A DNA stretch of 50,930 bases from Candidatus Eiseniibacteriota bacterium (GTDB taxonomy: Bacteria; Eisenbacteria; RBG-16-71-46): positions 1 through 50,930 of the forward strand of contig JACRIW010000030.1 in assembly GCA_016215625.1 (NCBI GenBank), given 5' to 3'. The notes below the pieces were generated by a model that was given only the letters and a program-made list of their open reading frames with translations, was not told where the DNA came from and did no database searches. The translations under genes were made by a program, and so were the position numbers. Positions within the stretch are counted from its first letter, which is position 1. The number at the start of each line of letters is the position of its first letter. This document shows, piece by piece, positions 32,918 to 41,631 of this stretch.

Positions 32918-33920
32918 GCGTCTCGCCGCTTTCGTCGCCTCGGCCGTTCTCGGCGCGCTGACGATCCCGTTCGCCGCGTCCCCGGTGCACGCTCAGGCGT
33001 CGCTCGGCGGCCAGCGCGCGGGCACGTCCTCGGCCACGTTCCTGCGCATCGGCGTGGGCGCGCGTGCCACCGGCCTCGGTGAGTCGTTCGTCGCCGTCGC
33101 CAACGATCCCAGTGCGATCTACTGGAACCCCGCCGGTCTCGCGTCGCTCCAGCGCCGCGAAGTCGCGTTCTCGCACGTGGACTGGCCCGCCGACATCTCG
33201 TACGAGCACGTGACCATCGTGCAGCCGTCGCAGAGGCTCGGCGGCTCGCTCGCGCTGCAGATCGGCCTGCTCAGCACCGACATCGAGGAGACCACGGAAC
33301 TGCAGCCCTTCGGCACGGGCCGCACGTTCACGTACTCCGATTTCCTGCTCGGTGGCGCGTACGCCCGCCGCTGGACCGACAAGCTGCTCGTCGGCGCCGG
33401 CCTCAAGTACGTGTACGAGGATCTCGGCAAGGACGTCGGCGGTCCCACGACCAGCGCGTTCCTGTTCGACGTCGGCTCGATCTACTACCTCGGCCTCGGC
33501 AGCGTGCGCATCGCCACGAGCCTCACGAACTTCGGTTCCGAGCTCCGGCCCTCGGGCGAGTGGGTGTCGCCCTACACCGGCGAGACCCGCAACTACGACG
33601 GCTACGACCCGCCGCTCATGTTCCGGTACGGCGTCGCGTTCGAGCCGATCGAGAACGCGAAGAGCCGCCTGACCTACGCGCTCGAGGTGAACCAGCCCGC
33701 CGACAACCAGCGGCTGGTGAAGATGGGGCTCGAGTGGTCGTACCTGCGCCAGTTCGCCGTGCGCAGCGGTTACAACTTCCAGGCGGACGCGCTGAAGTTC
33801 TCCGCCGGCGCCGGCTTCATGGCCGACCTCGGACAGAAGCGCGTCAACCTCGACTACGCCTACACGGACGGCGGCCCGCTCGGCGCCGTGAACCGTCTTT
33901 CGTTGGGAGTGCGTTTCTGA
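32904..33920 (+). CDS. PorV/PorQ (UPF0164)-family outer-membrane protein
   Basis: A 338-aa outer-membrane barrel. Signal peptide ends near SPVHA. The diagnostic opening of the family is seen at about residues 40-75 (FLRIGVGARATGLGESFVAVANDPSAIYWNPAGLA, read in pieces), followed by alternating strands and a C-terminal Phe (LSLGVRF). In Bacteroidetes PorV is the shuttle that delivers type IX cargo to the attachment complex; the family also includes relatives of unknown role. Here it sits two genes upstream of a cargo-like protein with a C-terminal sorting-type domain. ATG at 32904 overlaps the receptor gene and has GGAGG about 10 nt upstream. The stop overlaps the next start (TGATG). Confidence 0.82.
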   Translation: MWTSRRLAAFVASAVLGALTIPFAASPVHAQASLGGQRAGTSSATFLRIGVGARATGLGESFVAVANDPSAIYWNPAGLASLQRREVAFSHVDWPADISYEHVTIVQPSQRLGGSLALQIGLLSTDIEETTELQPFGTGRTFTYSDFLLGGAYARRWTDKLLVGAGLKYVYEDLGKDVGGPTTSAFLFDVGSIYYLGLGSVRIATSLTNFGSELRPSGEWVSPYTGETRNYDGYDPPLMFRYGVAFEPIENAKSRLTYALEVNQPADNQRLVKMGLEWSYLRQFAVRSGYNFQADALKFSAGAGFMADLGQKRVNLDYAYTDGGPLGAVNRLSLGVRF

Positions 33921-35110
33921 TGCGCCGGCTTCTCTCGCTTCTCGCGCTGCCGCTGGCCCTCGCTGCCCTTCCGGGCTGCGGCGCAAAGTACGAACTGCCC
34001 ACGGAACGCCCGCGCACGATCGTGCCGTCCGACAAGAGCTACCAGATGATCGCCACCTGGACCGGCATGACCGGCATCCAGGACGTCCTGCTCACGCAGG
34101 GCTCGGGCACGCAGCTGTTCCTGCTCTTCAACGACGGCACCGCGATCGATCCGGCCGGCCCCATCACGCCGCACGGTTCGGTCGGGCTGTATCCGCTGTC
34201 CAAGCCGGTGCCGATCGTCGGCGACTACTTCCAGCCGCTCACGGGACTCTTCAACCCGATCGCGGTCGCTTCGGCTCAGAACAAGCTGTTCGTGCTCGAT
34301 GCCGGCGATTCGTGCATGGCGCACTGGAACGACACGCTGATGACGTGCCGCGCGAACACCGACCCGGCTCGCAAGGGCAACTTCATCCGCAATCTCGCCG
34401 CCTACTGGCGCGTTCGCGAATACGGCCTCGGCGGTGGCGACACCGTCAGCACGTTCACGGACACGACGTTCGCGGCCGTGGCCGGCGTGGCCGCCGGTGA
34501 CGACGGATACGTCTACGTGTCCGGCCAGGCGATCGTGCTCGACACGCTCGAGACCGACCAGCGCATCCGTACGCGCCGCATCATCTCGCGCATCTATCGC
34601 TACGCGCGGGGCCCGAAGTACCCGGGCGCTCCGAACGCGCAGGACGTGAACATGCCCGGCGCCAACTGGCACCGGGACACGACGTGGGTCATCGAGGACG
34701 GCTCGGGCAACTCGACCGTCTTCGATCCCGCGGGCCTTCACTGGTCCCGCTGGGGAAGCCACCCGTTGTTCGTGGCGGACCGCAGCAACAACAAGGTGAA
34801 GGGCCTCTCCAGCATGGTGACCAATCTCGGTCTCGTGCAGACGGACGGAGCTTCCACCGGTTCCAACTTCGTCGATCCGACCGACGTGACCGCGGACCTC
34901 GCGGGCTTCTTCTACGTCGTCGATCGGGGCAACCGCCGCGTGTTGCGTTTCGACGCGAACAGCGGTGAGTACATCCAGCGCGTGGACAACGAACCCAACG
35001 CGCAGTCCGAAGAGCTGCTCGACCCCGTGGCCGTCGCGGTGGACGATTCGCTCGCGTACATCGCCGACCGCGGCCGCGGGAAGGTCATCCGTTTCAAGAG
35101 GCGTCCATGA
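33920..35110 (+). CDS. Lipoprotein with NHL-type beta-propeller
   Basis: A 396-aa predicted lipoprotein. Signal MRRLLSLLALPLALAALPGC, lipobox LPGC. The body has NHL/six-bladed propeller character (PIAVASAQNKLFVLDAGDS, VAAGDDGYVYVSGQA, DVTADLAGFFYVVDRGNRRVLRFD, DPVAVAVDDSLAYIADRGRGKVIRF). Blades typically bind protein or polysaccharide partners. The ATG shares a base with the PorV stop, and the TGA overlaps the next ATG (ATGA at 35107), so its product is made together with the barrel and the cargo-like protein. A role as periplasmic or surface assembly factor is inference. Confidence 0.72.
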   Translation: MRRLLSLLALPLALAALPGCGAKYELPTERPRTIVPSDKSYQMIATWTGMTGIQDVLLTQGSGTQLFLLFNDGTAIDPAGPITPHGSVGLYPLSKPVPIVGDYFQPLTGLFNPIAVASAQNKLFVLDAGDSCMAHWNDTLMTCRANTDPARKGNFIRNLAAYWRVREYGLGGGDTVSTFTDTTFAAVAGVAAGDDGYVYVSGQAIVLDTLETDQRIRTRRIISRIYRYARGPKYPGAPNAQDVNMPGANWHRDTTWVIEDGSGNSTVFDPAGLHWSRWGSHPLFVADRSNNKVKGLSSMVTNLGLVQTDGASTGSNFVDPTDVTADLAGFFYVVDRGNRRVLRFDANSGEYIQRVDNEPNAQSEELLDPVAVAVDDSLAYIADRGRGKVIRFKRRP

Positions 35111-37143
35111 TGCGTCGTGCAGCGTTGGTGTTGGGGATGTGCCTGTCGGTTTCTCCGGTGTTCGCCGCCGTGGACGCGGATCACTTCGCGCCCGGTGCGC
35201 ACCCGGTGATCTCGCAGTCCGCGCAGGACGCCGTGAACTACGACTTGCGCGTGATGGGGCAGAACAGGCTGGGTATCTCGATCACGAACTACGGCTTCAT
35301 CGGGAACAACTTCACGACGCGCTCGGCGTCCATGGAGTACCCGTTCGGGTCCGGCTACGAGCACCTCGTGCGCGGCGGCCTCTGGGTCGGCGCGCTCGCG
35401 GTGGACGACAACGGCGGCTTCACCGGTGTGACGACGTCGGCGGTCGACGGCTCGCAGGGCAGCGCCAGCGCCGACGCCACCGAGTTCACGCCCGTCACTC
35501 CGAAGGTCAGCGTGCGTTCCACGTTGCCGAACAGCCGCTACTACCACCCGGACGCCGTGAGCGAGCTCGACTACAGCGCGACGTTCTGGGACGGCGTGGC
35601 CAAGCGCGCGCTCGGCAACAACGAAGACCACCGGCCGATGAAGATCCAGGTGAAGCAGGAGAACTACGCCTGGTCGTTCTCGGACTACGGCAACTTCGTG
35701 ATCTTCCACTACACGATCTACAACGTCGGGCCGCCGCTGCGGAACGTCTGGGTCGGCATGTACGACGAACTCCAGTCCGGCAACAAGAGCGCGTACAACT
35801 GCTGGCCGCCGAGCTCGGGCTGCAGCTCCATCGGCGGCTGGTTCGGGAAGAAGCAGGTCGGGTACACCGACTCGCTTCGACTCTTCAACGAGTTCTACTG
35901 CCAGAACACGCTCAGCTGCCGCAACGAGCTCGCCCCGCCGATGGCGGGCGTGCTGATGCTCGGCGTCCGCCCGGGCACGCTCGCGGACACCGTGGCCGAA
36001 CGCAAGCAGGTCTCCCTCAGCGTGTGGAGCTACGCGCCGGGCAACGCCGCGCGCGACGAGGACGTCGAGAAGTACCAGCTCATGAGCACGGGGGCGATTT
36101 CGCCCCTGTCGCCGCTTCCCGATTCGCTCAAGCCGGAAAACGGCGGTGACCCGGTGTTCCTGCTGAGCGCGGGGCCGTTCGCCGAGTTCGCTGCGGGCGA
36201 CAGCATCCAGGTGGACTTCGCCTACGTGGGCTCCACCGGCGCGAACACGGCCGAGAAGCTCGCCGCCCTGCGCCGCTACGCGCGTTTCGCGCAGCGCGCC
36301 TACGATCGCAATTACAAGGTGCCCGTGCCGCCGCCGTCCCCGCGCATGAAGGTCGTGCCTCGCGACGCGGCGTTCGACATCTACTGGGACGAAAGCCCCG
36401 AGTTCTTCGCCGACCGCACGAGCCCGGACACGCTCGATTTCGAGGGCTACCGCGTGTACGTGGGTGAAGGCCGGGACACGCTCGGCCTCGTCGCCCAGTT
36501 CGACAAGGCGACGGCCCCCGGAGACACGCTCGGCTACAACACGGGCTTCACCGCCGTGCGGCTGGCCACGCCCGTCGTCTACGACGGCGTGACCTACCAC
36601 TACAAGTACACCGTGGATCACCTGCGCAACGGCTTCCGCTACTACGTGGCGGTGACGGCGTACGACCTCGGCAACTCCGAGATCGAGTCGCTCGAATCGG
36701 GCTTCGCGCAGAACGAACTCATGGCCACGCCCGCCCCGGCGCCGAGCCAGACGAACGGCGCGGCGATCACGGTCTTCCCGAACCCCTATCGCGTGGACGC
36801 GATGTGGGACAAGGGCGAGAGCGTGCGCGACCACTACCTGTGGTTCGCGAACCTGCCGAGCAAGGCGACCATCCGCATCTACACGCTGTCGGGCGACCTC
36901 GTCTACGAGTACGACTTCGACGGCGCCACGTACGACGGCCGGAACGCGCGCGGCATCAACGACCCGCGTACCGACCTGCGCTCGACGCTCTCGGGCGCGA
37001 GCTTCGGCTGGGACATGATCACGAGGAACGGACAGGCCGCGGCGACGGGCCTGTACATGTGGGCGGTCGAGGACAAGCAGTCCGGCAAGCGCTCGGTGGG
37101 CAAGTTCCTGATCGTGAAATCGGATCGAGAGGGAGTCCAGTGA
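35107..37143 (+). CDS. Secreted cargo-like protein, paralogue of the 28077-30014 product
   Basis: A 678-aa exported protein. Starts at ATG 35107 or the adjacent ATG 35110; signal peptide RRAALVLGMCLSVSPVFAA. It repeats the layout of the 28077-30014 protein: NRLGISITNYGFIGNNF, GYEHLVRGGLWVGALAVDDNG, FTGVTTSAVDGSQG, FHYTIYNVGPPLRNVWVGMYDE, a fibronectin-like FEGYRVYVGEGRD, and the C-terminal block FPNPYRVDAMWD, ATIRIYTLSGDLVYEY, ATGLYMWAVEDKQSG, GKFLIVKSDREGVQ. The C-terminal block is a sorting-domain variant with a long insertion between strands. Function is unknown; its operon (TonB receptor, PorV-like, lipoproteins) suggests a surface complex. Confidence 0.75.
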   Translation: MMRRAALVLGMCLSVSPVFAAVDADHFAPGAHPVISQSAQDAVNYDLRVMGQNRLGISITNYGFIGNNFTTRSASMEYPFGSGYEHLVRGGLWVGALAVDDNGGFTGVTTSAVDGSQGSASADATEFTPVTPKVSVRSTLPNSRYYHPDAVSELDYSATFWDGVAKRALGNNEDHRPMKIQVKQENYAWSFSDYGNFVIFHYTIYNVGPPLRNVWVGMYDELQSGNKSAYNCWPPSSGCSSIGGWFGKKQVGYTDSLRLFNEFYCQNTLSCRNELAPPMAGVLMLGVRPGTLADTVAERKQVSLSVWSYAPGNAARDEDVEKYQLMSTGAISPLSPLPDSLKPENGGDPVFLLSAGPFAEFAAGDSIQVDFAYVGSTGANTAEKLAALRRYARFAQRAYDRNYKVPVPPPSPRMKVVPRDAAFDIYWDESPEFFADRTSPDTLDFEGYRVYVGEGRDTLGLVAQFDKATAPGDTLGYNTGFTAVRLATPVVYDGVTYHYKYTVDHLRNGFRYYVAVTAYDLGNSEIESLESGFAQNELMATPAPAPSQTNGAAITVFPNPYRVDAMWDKGESVRDHYLWFANLPSKATIRIYTLSGDLVYEYDFDGATYDGRNARGINDPRTDLRSTLSGASFGWDMITRNGQAAATGLYMWAVEDKQSGKRSVGKFLIVKSDREGVQ

Positions 37144-38603
37144 TGCGCGCCATCGTTCGTCTTCTGCTTCCGCTCGCCGTGCTCGGGGCCGTGCTCGCGG
37201 GCTGCGGCCTGACCGGCCAGATCAAGCCCAACCAGGCGCCGGAGACCACGCTGTTCGTCTCGGGCGACGTGGACACCGTGAACCACGTGGTGCACCTGCA
37301 CTGGTTCGGGTCCGACGTCGACGGCACGGTGACCGGCTACGAGATCCGCCTGCTCAATCCCGCCCAGCCGGCGGACACCGAATGGGTGTTCACTCTCCGC
37401 GCGGATTCCGTGCTCACGGTCAACGCGCCCACCGGGTTCACCGCTCCGGTGTTCCAGGCGCGGGCGATCGACAACGACGGCGTGCGCGATCCTTCTCCCG
37501 CCGTGCAGGACTTCCGGTTCCGCAACCTGCCGCCGACCGTGACGCTCTCGAGCAAGCCGGCCACGACGGACACGACGTTCGCATCGGTGACGGTCACGTG
37601 GATCGCCGGCGACATCGACGGCAACCTGTCGCGGATGAAGTACTTCGTGTGGCTCGACGGGCAGGCCGCGACGCCCGAGAGCACCACGTCGCTCACGTTC
37701 ACGATGCCGAGCGCGCGTTTCTTCAACGGTGCCGCGACCTACAACAACGGCTTCCGCACGCTCTACGTGCAGGGCCGCGACGACGGCGGGCGCTACGGCA
37801 ACATCGACAGCGTGCGCTGGTTCGTGCGCCGTCCCGTGGCCGGCTCGCGGGCGCGGCTGCTGATCATCGACGACGTGCCGACCACCAACACGTCGAACGT
37901 GCGCTTCGATTCCTTGTACATCAACTGCGCGACGCGCAACCTGCCGGCGGACCAGTTCGCGATCATGCGCCTGCAGAACCGCACGCCGTTCCGCTCGCCG
38001 ATGGACGTGCAGCAGACCTTCCAGCAGTTCGAGACGGTCATCTGGTACCGCGCGAACGAAACGTCCTTCTCGACGTTCCTGCACGACTTCCAGAGCGGCA
38101 TCGAGGGTTACCTCGACCACGGCGGCAAGTTCTATCTCGAGGGGCTCTACCTGCTCGAGGGCAGGAACGCGACGGGTGCCCTGACGCCGAACTTCATCAC
38201 GGACTATCTCGACTGTCGCGGCCTCCAGAACGCCTACGTGATCACGCCGTCGGTCAGCGATTCCTCCGCGGGCTGGGGCAACACGAACAACTCGCGTTTC
38301 CGCAGCAGTGTGCTGGCCGACAGCTCGCGCCAGCAGGCGCTCGCGGGACGTACGGGCGAGCCCGGCGGCACGCGCGCGTTCCTCGTGCGGGACAACTCCA
38401 AGGCGATCCTGTGGGCCTTCGCGAACTCGCTGGCGCCCGCGGCGCAGGACAGCATTCCGGTGGCCGTGATGAACGACCGTCCGGGTGGTGGACGCGTGAT
38501 CGTGACCACCATGCCCTTCTCGACCAGCATCCCCGCGATCGGCGGCCGGGGGCCGAGCCTGATCGCCAAGACTTTCGGTTTACTGGGACTGCTGACCCCC
38601 TAG
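37143..38603 (+). CDS. Lipoprotein with fibronectin-like domains, last gene of the TonB operon
   Basis: A 486-aa predicted lipoprotein. Signal MRAIVRLLLPLAVLGAVLAGC, lipobox LAGC. Residues about 30-225 contain two fibronectin/Ig-like domains (ETTLFVSGDVDTVNHVVHLHW, GYEIRLLN; PPTVTLSSKPATTDTTFASVTVTW). Residues about 235-480 (RARLLIIDDVPTTNTSNVRFDS, VIWYRANETSFSTFLHDFQ, GYLDHGGKFYLEGLYLLEG, GGGRVIVTTMPFSTSIPAIGG) resemble glutamine-amidotransferase/ThuA-like flavodoxin folds seen in secreted proteins, without recognisable catalytic residues. The ATG shares a base with the previous stop (TGATG). The stop lies inside a C5-TA-G7 palindrome and a strong terminator follows. Confidence 0.7.
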   Translation: MRAIVRLLLPLAVLGAVLAGCGLTGQIKPNQAPETTLFVSGDVDTVNHVVHLHWFGSDVDGTVTGYEIRLLNPAQPADTEWVFTLRADSVLTVNAPTGFTAPVFQARAIDNDGVRDPSPAVQDFRFRNLPPTVTLSSKPATTDTTFASVTVTWIAGDIDGNLSRMKYFVWLDGQAATPESTTSLTFTMPSARFFNGAATYNNGFRTLYVQGRDDGGRYGNIDSVRWFVRRPVAGSRARLLIIDDVPTTNTSNVRFDSLYINCATRNLPADQFAIMRLQNRTPFRSPMDVQQTFQQFETVIWYRANETSFSTFLHDFQSGIEGYLDHGGKFYLEGLYLLEGRNATGALTPNFITDYLDCRGLQNAYVITPSVSDSSAGWGNTNNSRFRSSVLADSSRQQALAGRTGEPGGTRAFLVRDNSKAILWAFANSLAPAAQDSIPVAVMNDRPGGGRVIVTTMPFSTSIPAIGGRGPSLIAKTFGLLGLLTP

Positions 38604-38645
38604 GGGGGGCGAAAGCGGGCCGGATCACCCGATCGGCCGGAAAAT

Positions 38646-38681
38646 GCGGGCCGGTTTCCCCTGCGGGGGAGACCGGCCCGC
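38646..38681 (+). terminator. Terminator of the TonB operon
   Basis: 16-bp stem (38646-38661 with 38666-38681, one T-G pair) and a 4-nt loop, 43 nt after the stop. Very stable; no T run follows, as in most hairpins in this window. Confidence 0.7.
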
Positions 38682-38741
38682 TCGTCTGGGGGGTATCCGA
38701 GTGGTTACCCCGCTTTAACTCGAAGTGTCCGTGTTTTTTCC

Positions 38742-38772
38742 TTCGTTCGGGGGGGACTCGCGTTGTTACAAT
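38742..38772 (+). promoter_or_regulatory. Possible promoter of the 38924 gene with G7 tract in the spacer
   Basis: TACAAT (38767-38772) is the best -10 hexamer in the region. The nearest -35-like hexamer is TTCGTT (38742-38747), 19 bp away, with seven consecutive G (38749-38755) in the spacer. Confidence 0.4.
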
Positions 38773-38923
38773 CACCCACGGCAGAAACTGCACCGCGGGA
38801 TGTCCCCCTCCGCCCGCCCGACGGCCCTTCGGCCGGATGGTGGAGAGGAGGAACGGCCCGAGCAAGATCGACCCTACGGACAGCCCTTCACGCAACACTG
38901 ACCTGCAACCAGGGGTGAGATCC

Positions 38924-40966
38924 ATGACCAAGCTGTTTACTCGTCTCATCATGGGCGTTGCCGCGTTCCTCTGTATCGCGGGCATCGCCTCCGCCGCTCA
39001 GTACCCTCCGGGGCCCGGCGGCGCGTTCCCCGACACGCTGAAGATCGAGAACCTCCAGAACTCCGCCGCGGTGCCGTTCCCCGCGACAGCGGACACCGTC
39101 TACGGCATCAGCGGCATCATCACCGGCTTCGACGCGAAGGCCACCGGCTACGCGTTCTACATCCAGTCCTCGACCGGAGCGAAGTTCACCGGCATCGACA
39201 TCTTCACGGGTTCGTTCAACAAGAACGCCGCGCCGTGGAGCCTCGCGCTCGGCGACTCGGTCGTCTGCTACGGCAAGAAGCAGGAGTTCCAGGGCGAAAC
39301 CGAGCTCGAAGGGTACGACAACGCCCAGGGCACCGACGACTGCATCGTGCGTCGCGTCTCCTCGGGCAACGCGCTTCCCGCCTTCACGGTGCTCTCGTCC
39401 ACGCAGGCGCGTGAGACCCCGACGAACACCACGATGGAAGAGTACGAAGGCATGCTCGTGCGAGTGAACCAGAGCGGCGCGGGCACGATGAAGGTCGCCC
39501 GCACGGTCGGTCTGAGCACGAACTCCTTCATCCTCGTGGACAGCGCGGCCCCGAGCGACTCGATCTTCATCGACGGCAACACGCTGGCGACCTATCCGGC
39601 GCCTGCCGTGAACTCGGTGATCAACCGCGTCCAGGGCATCGTGAACCAGCGTACGCGCGGCTACCGCATCCAGCTGCGTGACGGCAACGACATCGTCACG
39701 AACACCCCTCCGAACGTCACCGACGCCTACCCGGTCGCCGACGACCAGATCCGCGTCACGTTCGATCGTGACGTGACGACGGCGACGGCGACGGACATCA
39801 ACAACTACTCGCTCGCGTCCTTCGGCACGGTGGACGCGGCTGTGATGGACGGCCAGTCGGCCGCGATCATCACGGTCACGAACGGCCTCCCGCACGGTGC
39901 ACCCGAGACCGTGACGGTGAGCGGCATCGCCGGCTTCGTGAACAACGTCGCCATGACCTCCGGCCAGTCCCGCACGTTCATCAACGGCGTGCTGACCTGC
40001 GCCGAGATCCAGGCTCCGAATCCCGACTCGCTGGCCGGTACGCCGTGCCTCGACAAGTCGCGCTTCGCGGGCGCCTTCGGCCAGACGAACCAGGGCAACC
40101 TGGGCACGCGCTGCACGGTCAAGGGTGTCTCCATCGCGAAGTACACGACGCTCGACTACCTCGCCGACGCCGCGGGCGGCGCCCGTTCGGGCCTCGTCGC
40201 TTTCGGCTCGCCGATTCCGATCGTCGTCGGCCGCCAGTACATGCTCGTCGGCCAGGTGCAGGAGTTCTTCGGTGAGACCGAGTTCTCCAGCATCGTGAAG
40301 GCCTACGACCTCGGCGCCGCCTCCGGCCCCGGTGCCGTCACGCCGCTGCTCGGCTCGATCGATCACGACGGCTGCGACGCGACCCAGACGCTCGACGACG
40401 CGGAAGACTACGAAGGCATGCTCGTGAAGGTGAACTACGGCAAGGTCATCCTCGCCGAGGGCCTCGTCACGCCGCCGACGACGGGCTTCCACATCTCGAA
40501 CATCGCCGGCACGGACACGATCTTCGTGTCGAACCTCAACGGCGTCCTGAACCCGTTCGTCCACCCGACGATGGGTACGACGGTCCAGGTCACCGGCGTC
40601 CTGCACTACGCCAACAACAGCTTCCGCATCTGCCCGCGTAACTACTCGGACATCGTGGATCTGGGCGTCGGCGCCGGCGTCGGCAACAACTCGCCCAAGG
40701 TGCACTTCTCGGTCGTCCAGAACCCCTCGGCCCGTCCGCGTCTCGCGTTCGGCCTGCCGCAGGCTTCGGACGTCGAGCTCGGCGTGTACGACGTCACCGG
40801 TCGCCAGATCGTGACGCTCGAGAAGGGCCACCTCCCGGCGGGCGAGTACTCGCGCGCGTGGGACGGCCGTTCTGCCGCCGGCAGCAAGGTGGGCCCGGGC
40901 GTGTACTTCTATCGCCTGACGGTCAACGGCCAGACGTTCTCGACCCGTTCGATCAAGCTCCAGTAA
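38924..40966 (+). CDS. Secreted OB-like duplicated protein with FlgD-type C-terminal domain
   Basis: A 680-aa exported protein. ATG at 38924 follows a good GGGGTGAGA ribosome site; upstream reading frame to 37382 is antisense-like shadow. Signal peptide LIMGVAAFLCIAGIASA. It contains two related OB-fold-like units: residues about 40-180 (ISGIITGFDAKATGYAFYIQ, KKQEFQGETELEGY, EEYEGMLVRVN) and about 395-530 (TVKGVSIAKYTTLDYL, QVQEFFGETEFSSI, EDYEGMLVKVNYG). A bacterial Ig-like segment lies between them (VTDAYPVADDQIRVTFDRDV). Similar modules occur beside secreted nucleases, but no nuclease domain is present. The end is a FlgD-type domain (VQNPSARPRLAFGLP, LGVYDVTGRQIVTLEKG, GVYFYRLTV). Monocistronic with its own promoter and strong terminator. 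Confidence 0.75.
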   Translation: MTKLFTRLIMGVAAFLCIAGIASAAQYPPGPGGAFPDTLKIENLQNSAAVPFPATADTVYGISGIITGFDAKATGYAFYIQSSTGAKFTGIDIFTGSFNKNAAPWSLALGDSVVCYGKKQEFQGETELEGYDNAQGTDDCIVRRVSSGNALPAFTVLSSTQARETPTNTTMEEYEGMLVRVNQSGAGTMKVARTVGLSTNSFILVDSAAPSDSIFIDGNTLATYPAPAVNSVINRVQGIVNQRTRGYRIQLRDGNDIVTNTPPNVTDAYPVADDQIRVTFDRDVTTATATDINNYSLASFGTVDAAVMDGQSAAIITVTNGLPHGAPETVTVSGIAGFVNNVAMTSGQSRTFINGVLTCAEIQAPNPDSLAGTPCLDKSRFAGAFGQTNQGNLGTRCTVKGVSIAKYTTLDYLADAAGGARSGLVAFGSPIPIVVGRQYMLVGQVQEFFGETEFSSIVKAYDLGAASGPGAVTPLLGSIDHDGCDATQTLDDAEDYEGMLVKVNYGKVILAEGLVTPPTTGFHISNIAGTDTIFVSNLNGVLNPFVHPTMGTTVQVTGVLHYANNSFRICPRNYSDIVDLGVGAGVGNNSPKVHFSVVQNPSARPRLAFGLPQASDVELGVYDVTGRQIVTLEKGHLPAGEYSRAWDGRSAAGSKVGPGVYFYRLTVNGQTFSTRSIKLQ

Positions 40967-40986
40967 GCGCAGTCGCTCGTACCCAT

Positions 40987-41024
40987 GCGGCCGGGGTCCT
41001 TCGGGACCCCGGCCGCTGGGTTTT
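40987..41024 (+). terminator. Strong intrinsic terminator
   Basis: Perfect 13-bp stem (40987-40999 with 41004-41016) closed by a TTCG tetraloop and followed by TGGGTTTT, 20 nt after the stop of the 38924 gene. Confidence 0.9.
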
Positions 41025-41051
41025 GCGCCCCTTCGGACCGGCCCCTATACT
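41023..41051 (+). promoter_or_regulatory. Promoter of the thioesterase gene
   Basis: TTGCGC (41023-41028), 17 bp, TATACT (41046-41051). An in-frame GTG lies 10 bp beyond the -10 at 41062 and could be a leaderless start. Confidence 0.55.
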
Positions 41052-41124
41052 GCCGCGTCCCGTGAACCCGCTCTGCAGAAGGGCGCGGGCTCCCTCCATC
41101 CCGGACCCGAGGAACACCCCCGAC

Positions 41125-41625
41125 GTGACTCCCGAAACCCCGCGCGAAGGCCGTCGTGTGGCCGATTCGGCCACCGAAATGACCCAGCTGGTCCTTCCGC
41201 AGCACGCCAACGTCCATGGCTCGCTGCTGGGCGGCACCGTGATGCACTGGGTGGACCTCGCGGCGGCGATCGTGGCCAACCGCCACAGCCGGCGCCCGGT
41301 GGTGACCGCGGCCTTCGACGACATGGCGTTCCTGGCGCCGGTCATGGTCGGGCAGGTGGCGCTCATCCACGCGCGCATGACGCTCGTGGACAAGAGCAGC
41401 ATGGAGATCCGTGTGGACGTCGTCTCCGAGGACGTGCTCACGGGTGAGCGGCGCAAGACCGGCACGGCATTCGTGACGTTCGTGGCGCTCGATCCGGTGA
41501 CGCGCCGGCCTTCGCCGGTGCCGCCGCTGGTGCTGGAGACGGAAGAAGAGAAGGCCGAGCACGTGCGCGCTCTCGAGCGCCGCCGGCTCCGCCTCGAGCG
41601 CCGCAAGGCGCACGCGAACGACTGA
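41125..41625 (+). CDS. Acyl-CoA thioesterase, YciA/hotdog family
   Basis: A 166-aa cytoplasmic hotdog-fold enzyme expected to hydrolyse acyl-CoA. Family segments: EMTQLVLPQHANVHGSLLGGTVMHWVDLAAAIVA (read in parts), with the Asp/helix region near residues 40-50, VVTAAFDDMAFLAPVMVGQ, and SSMEIRVDVVSEDVLTGERRKTGTAFVTFVAL. The C-terminal 35 residues are a charged helix (RALERRRLRLERRKAHAND) usual in this group. Start is uncertain: GTG at 41125 (GAGG 12 nt upstream), GTG at 41158, or a leaderless GTG at 41062 in the same frame. Substrate length cannot be told. Confidence 0.85.
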   Translation: MTPETPREGRRVADSATEMTQLVLPQHANVHGSLLGGTVMHWVDLAAAIVANRHSRRPVVTAAFDDMAFLAPVMVGQVALIHARMTLVDKSSMEIRVDVVSEDVLTGERRKTGTAFVTFVALDPVTRRPSPVPPLVLETEEEKAEHVRALERRRLRLERRKAHAND

Positions 41626-41631
41626 CGACTT

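Larger units (their letters stand above)
38604..38923 (+). other. Intergenic region: terminator, promoter and long leader
   Basis: 320 bp. It holds the terminator at 38646-38681, a G7 tract at 38749-38755, a candidate promoter ending at 38772 and a leader of about 145 nt with a GACGGCCCTTCGGCCGGATGG-type hairpin (arms near 38820-38836). No gene was found. Confidence 0.5.

Noticed and set aside
38594-38611. C5-TA-G7 palindrome at the stop of the last TonB-operon gene, considered as a terminator
   Set aside because: No loop for a hairpin of this kind, and a much better terminator follows at 38646-38681; the G7 here is not in a promoter spacer.
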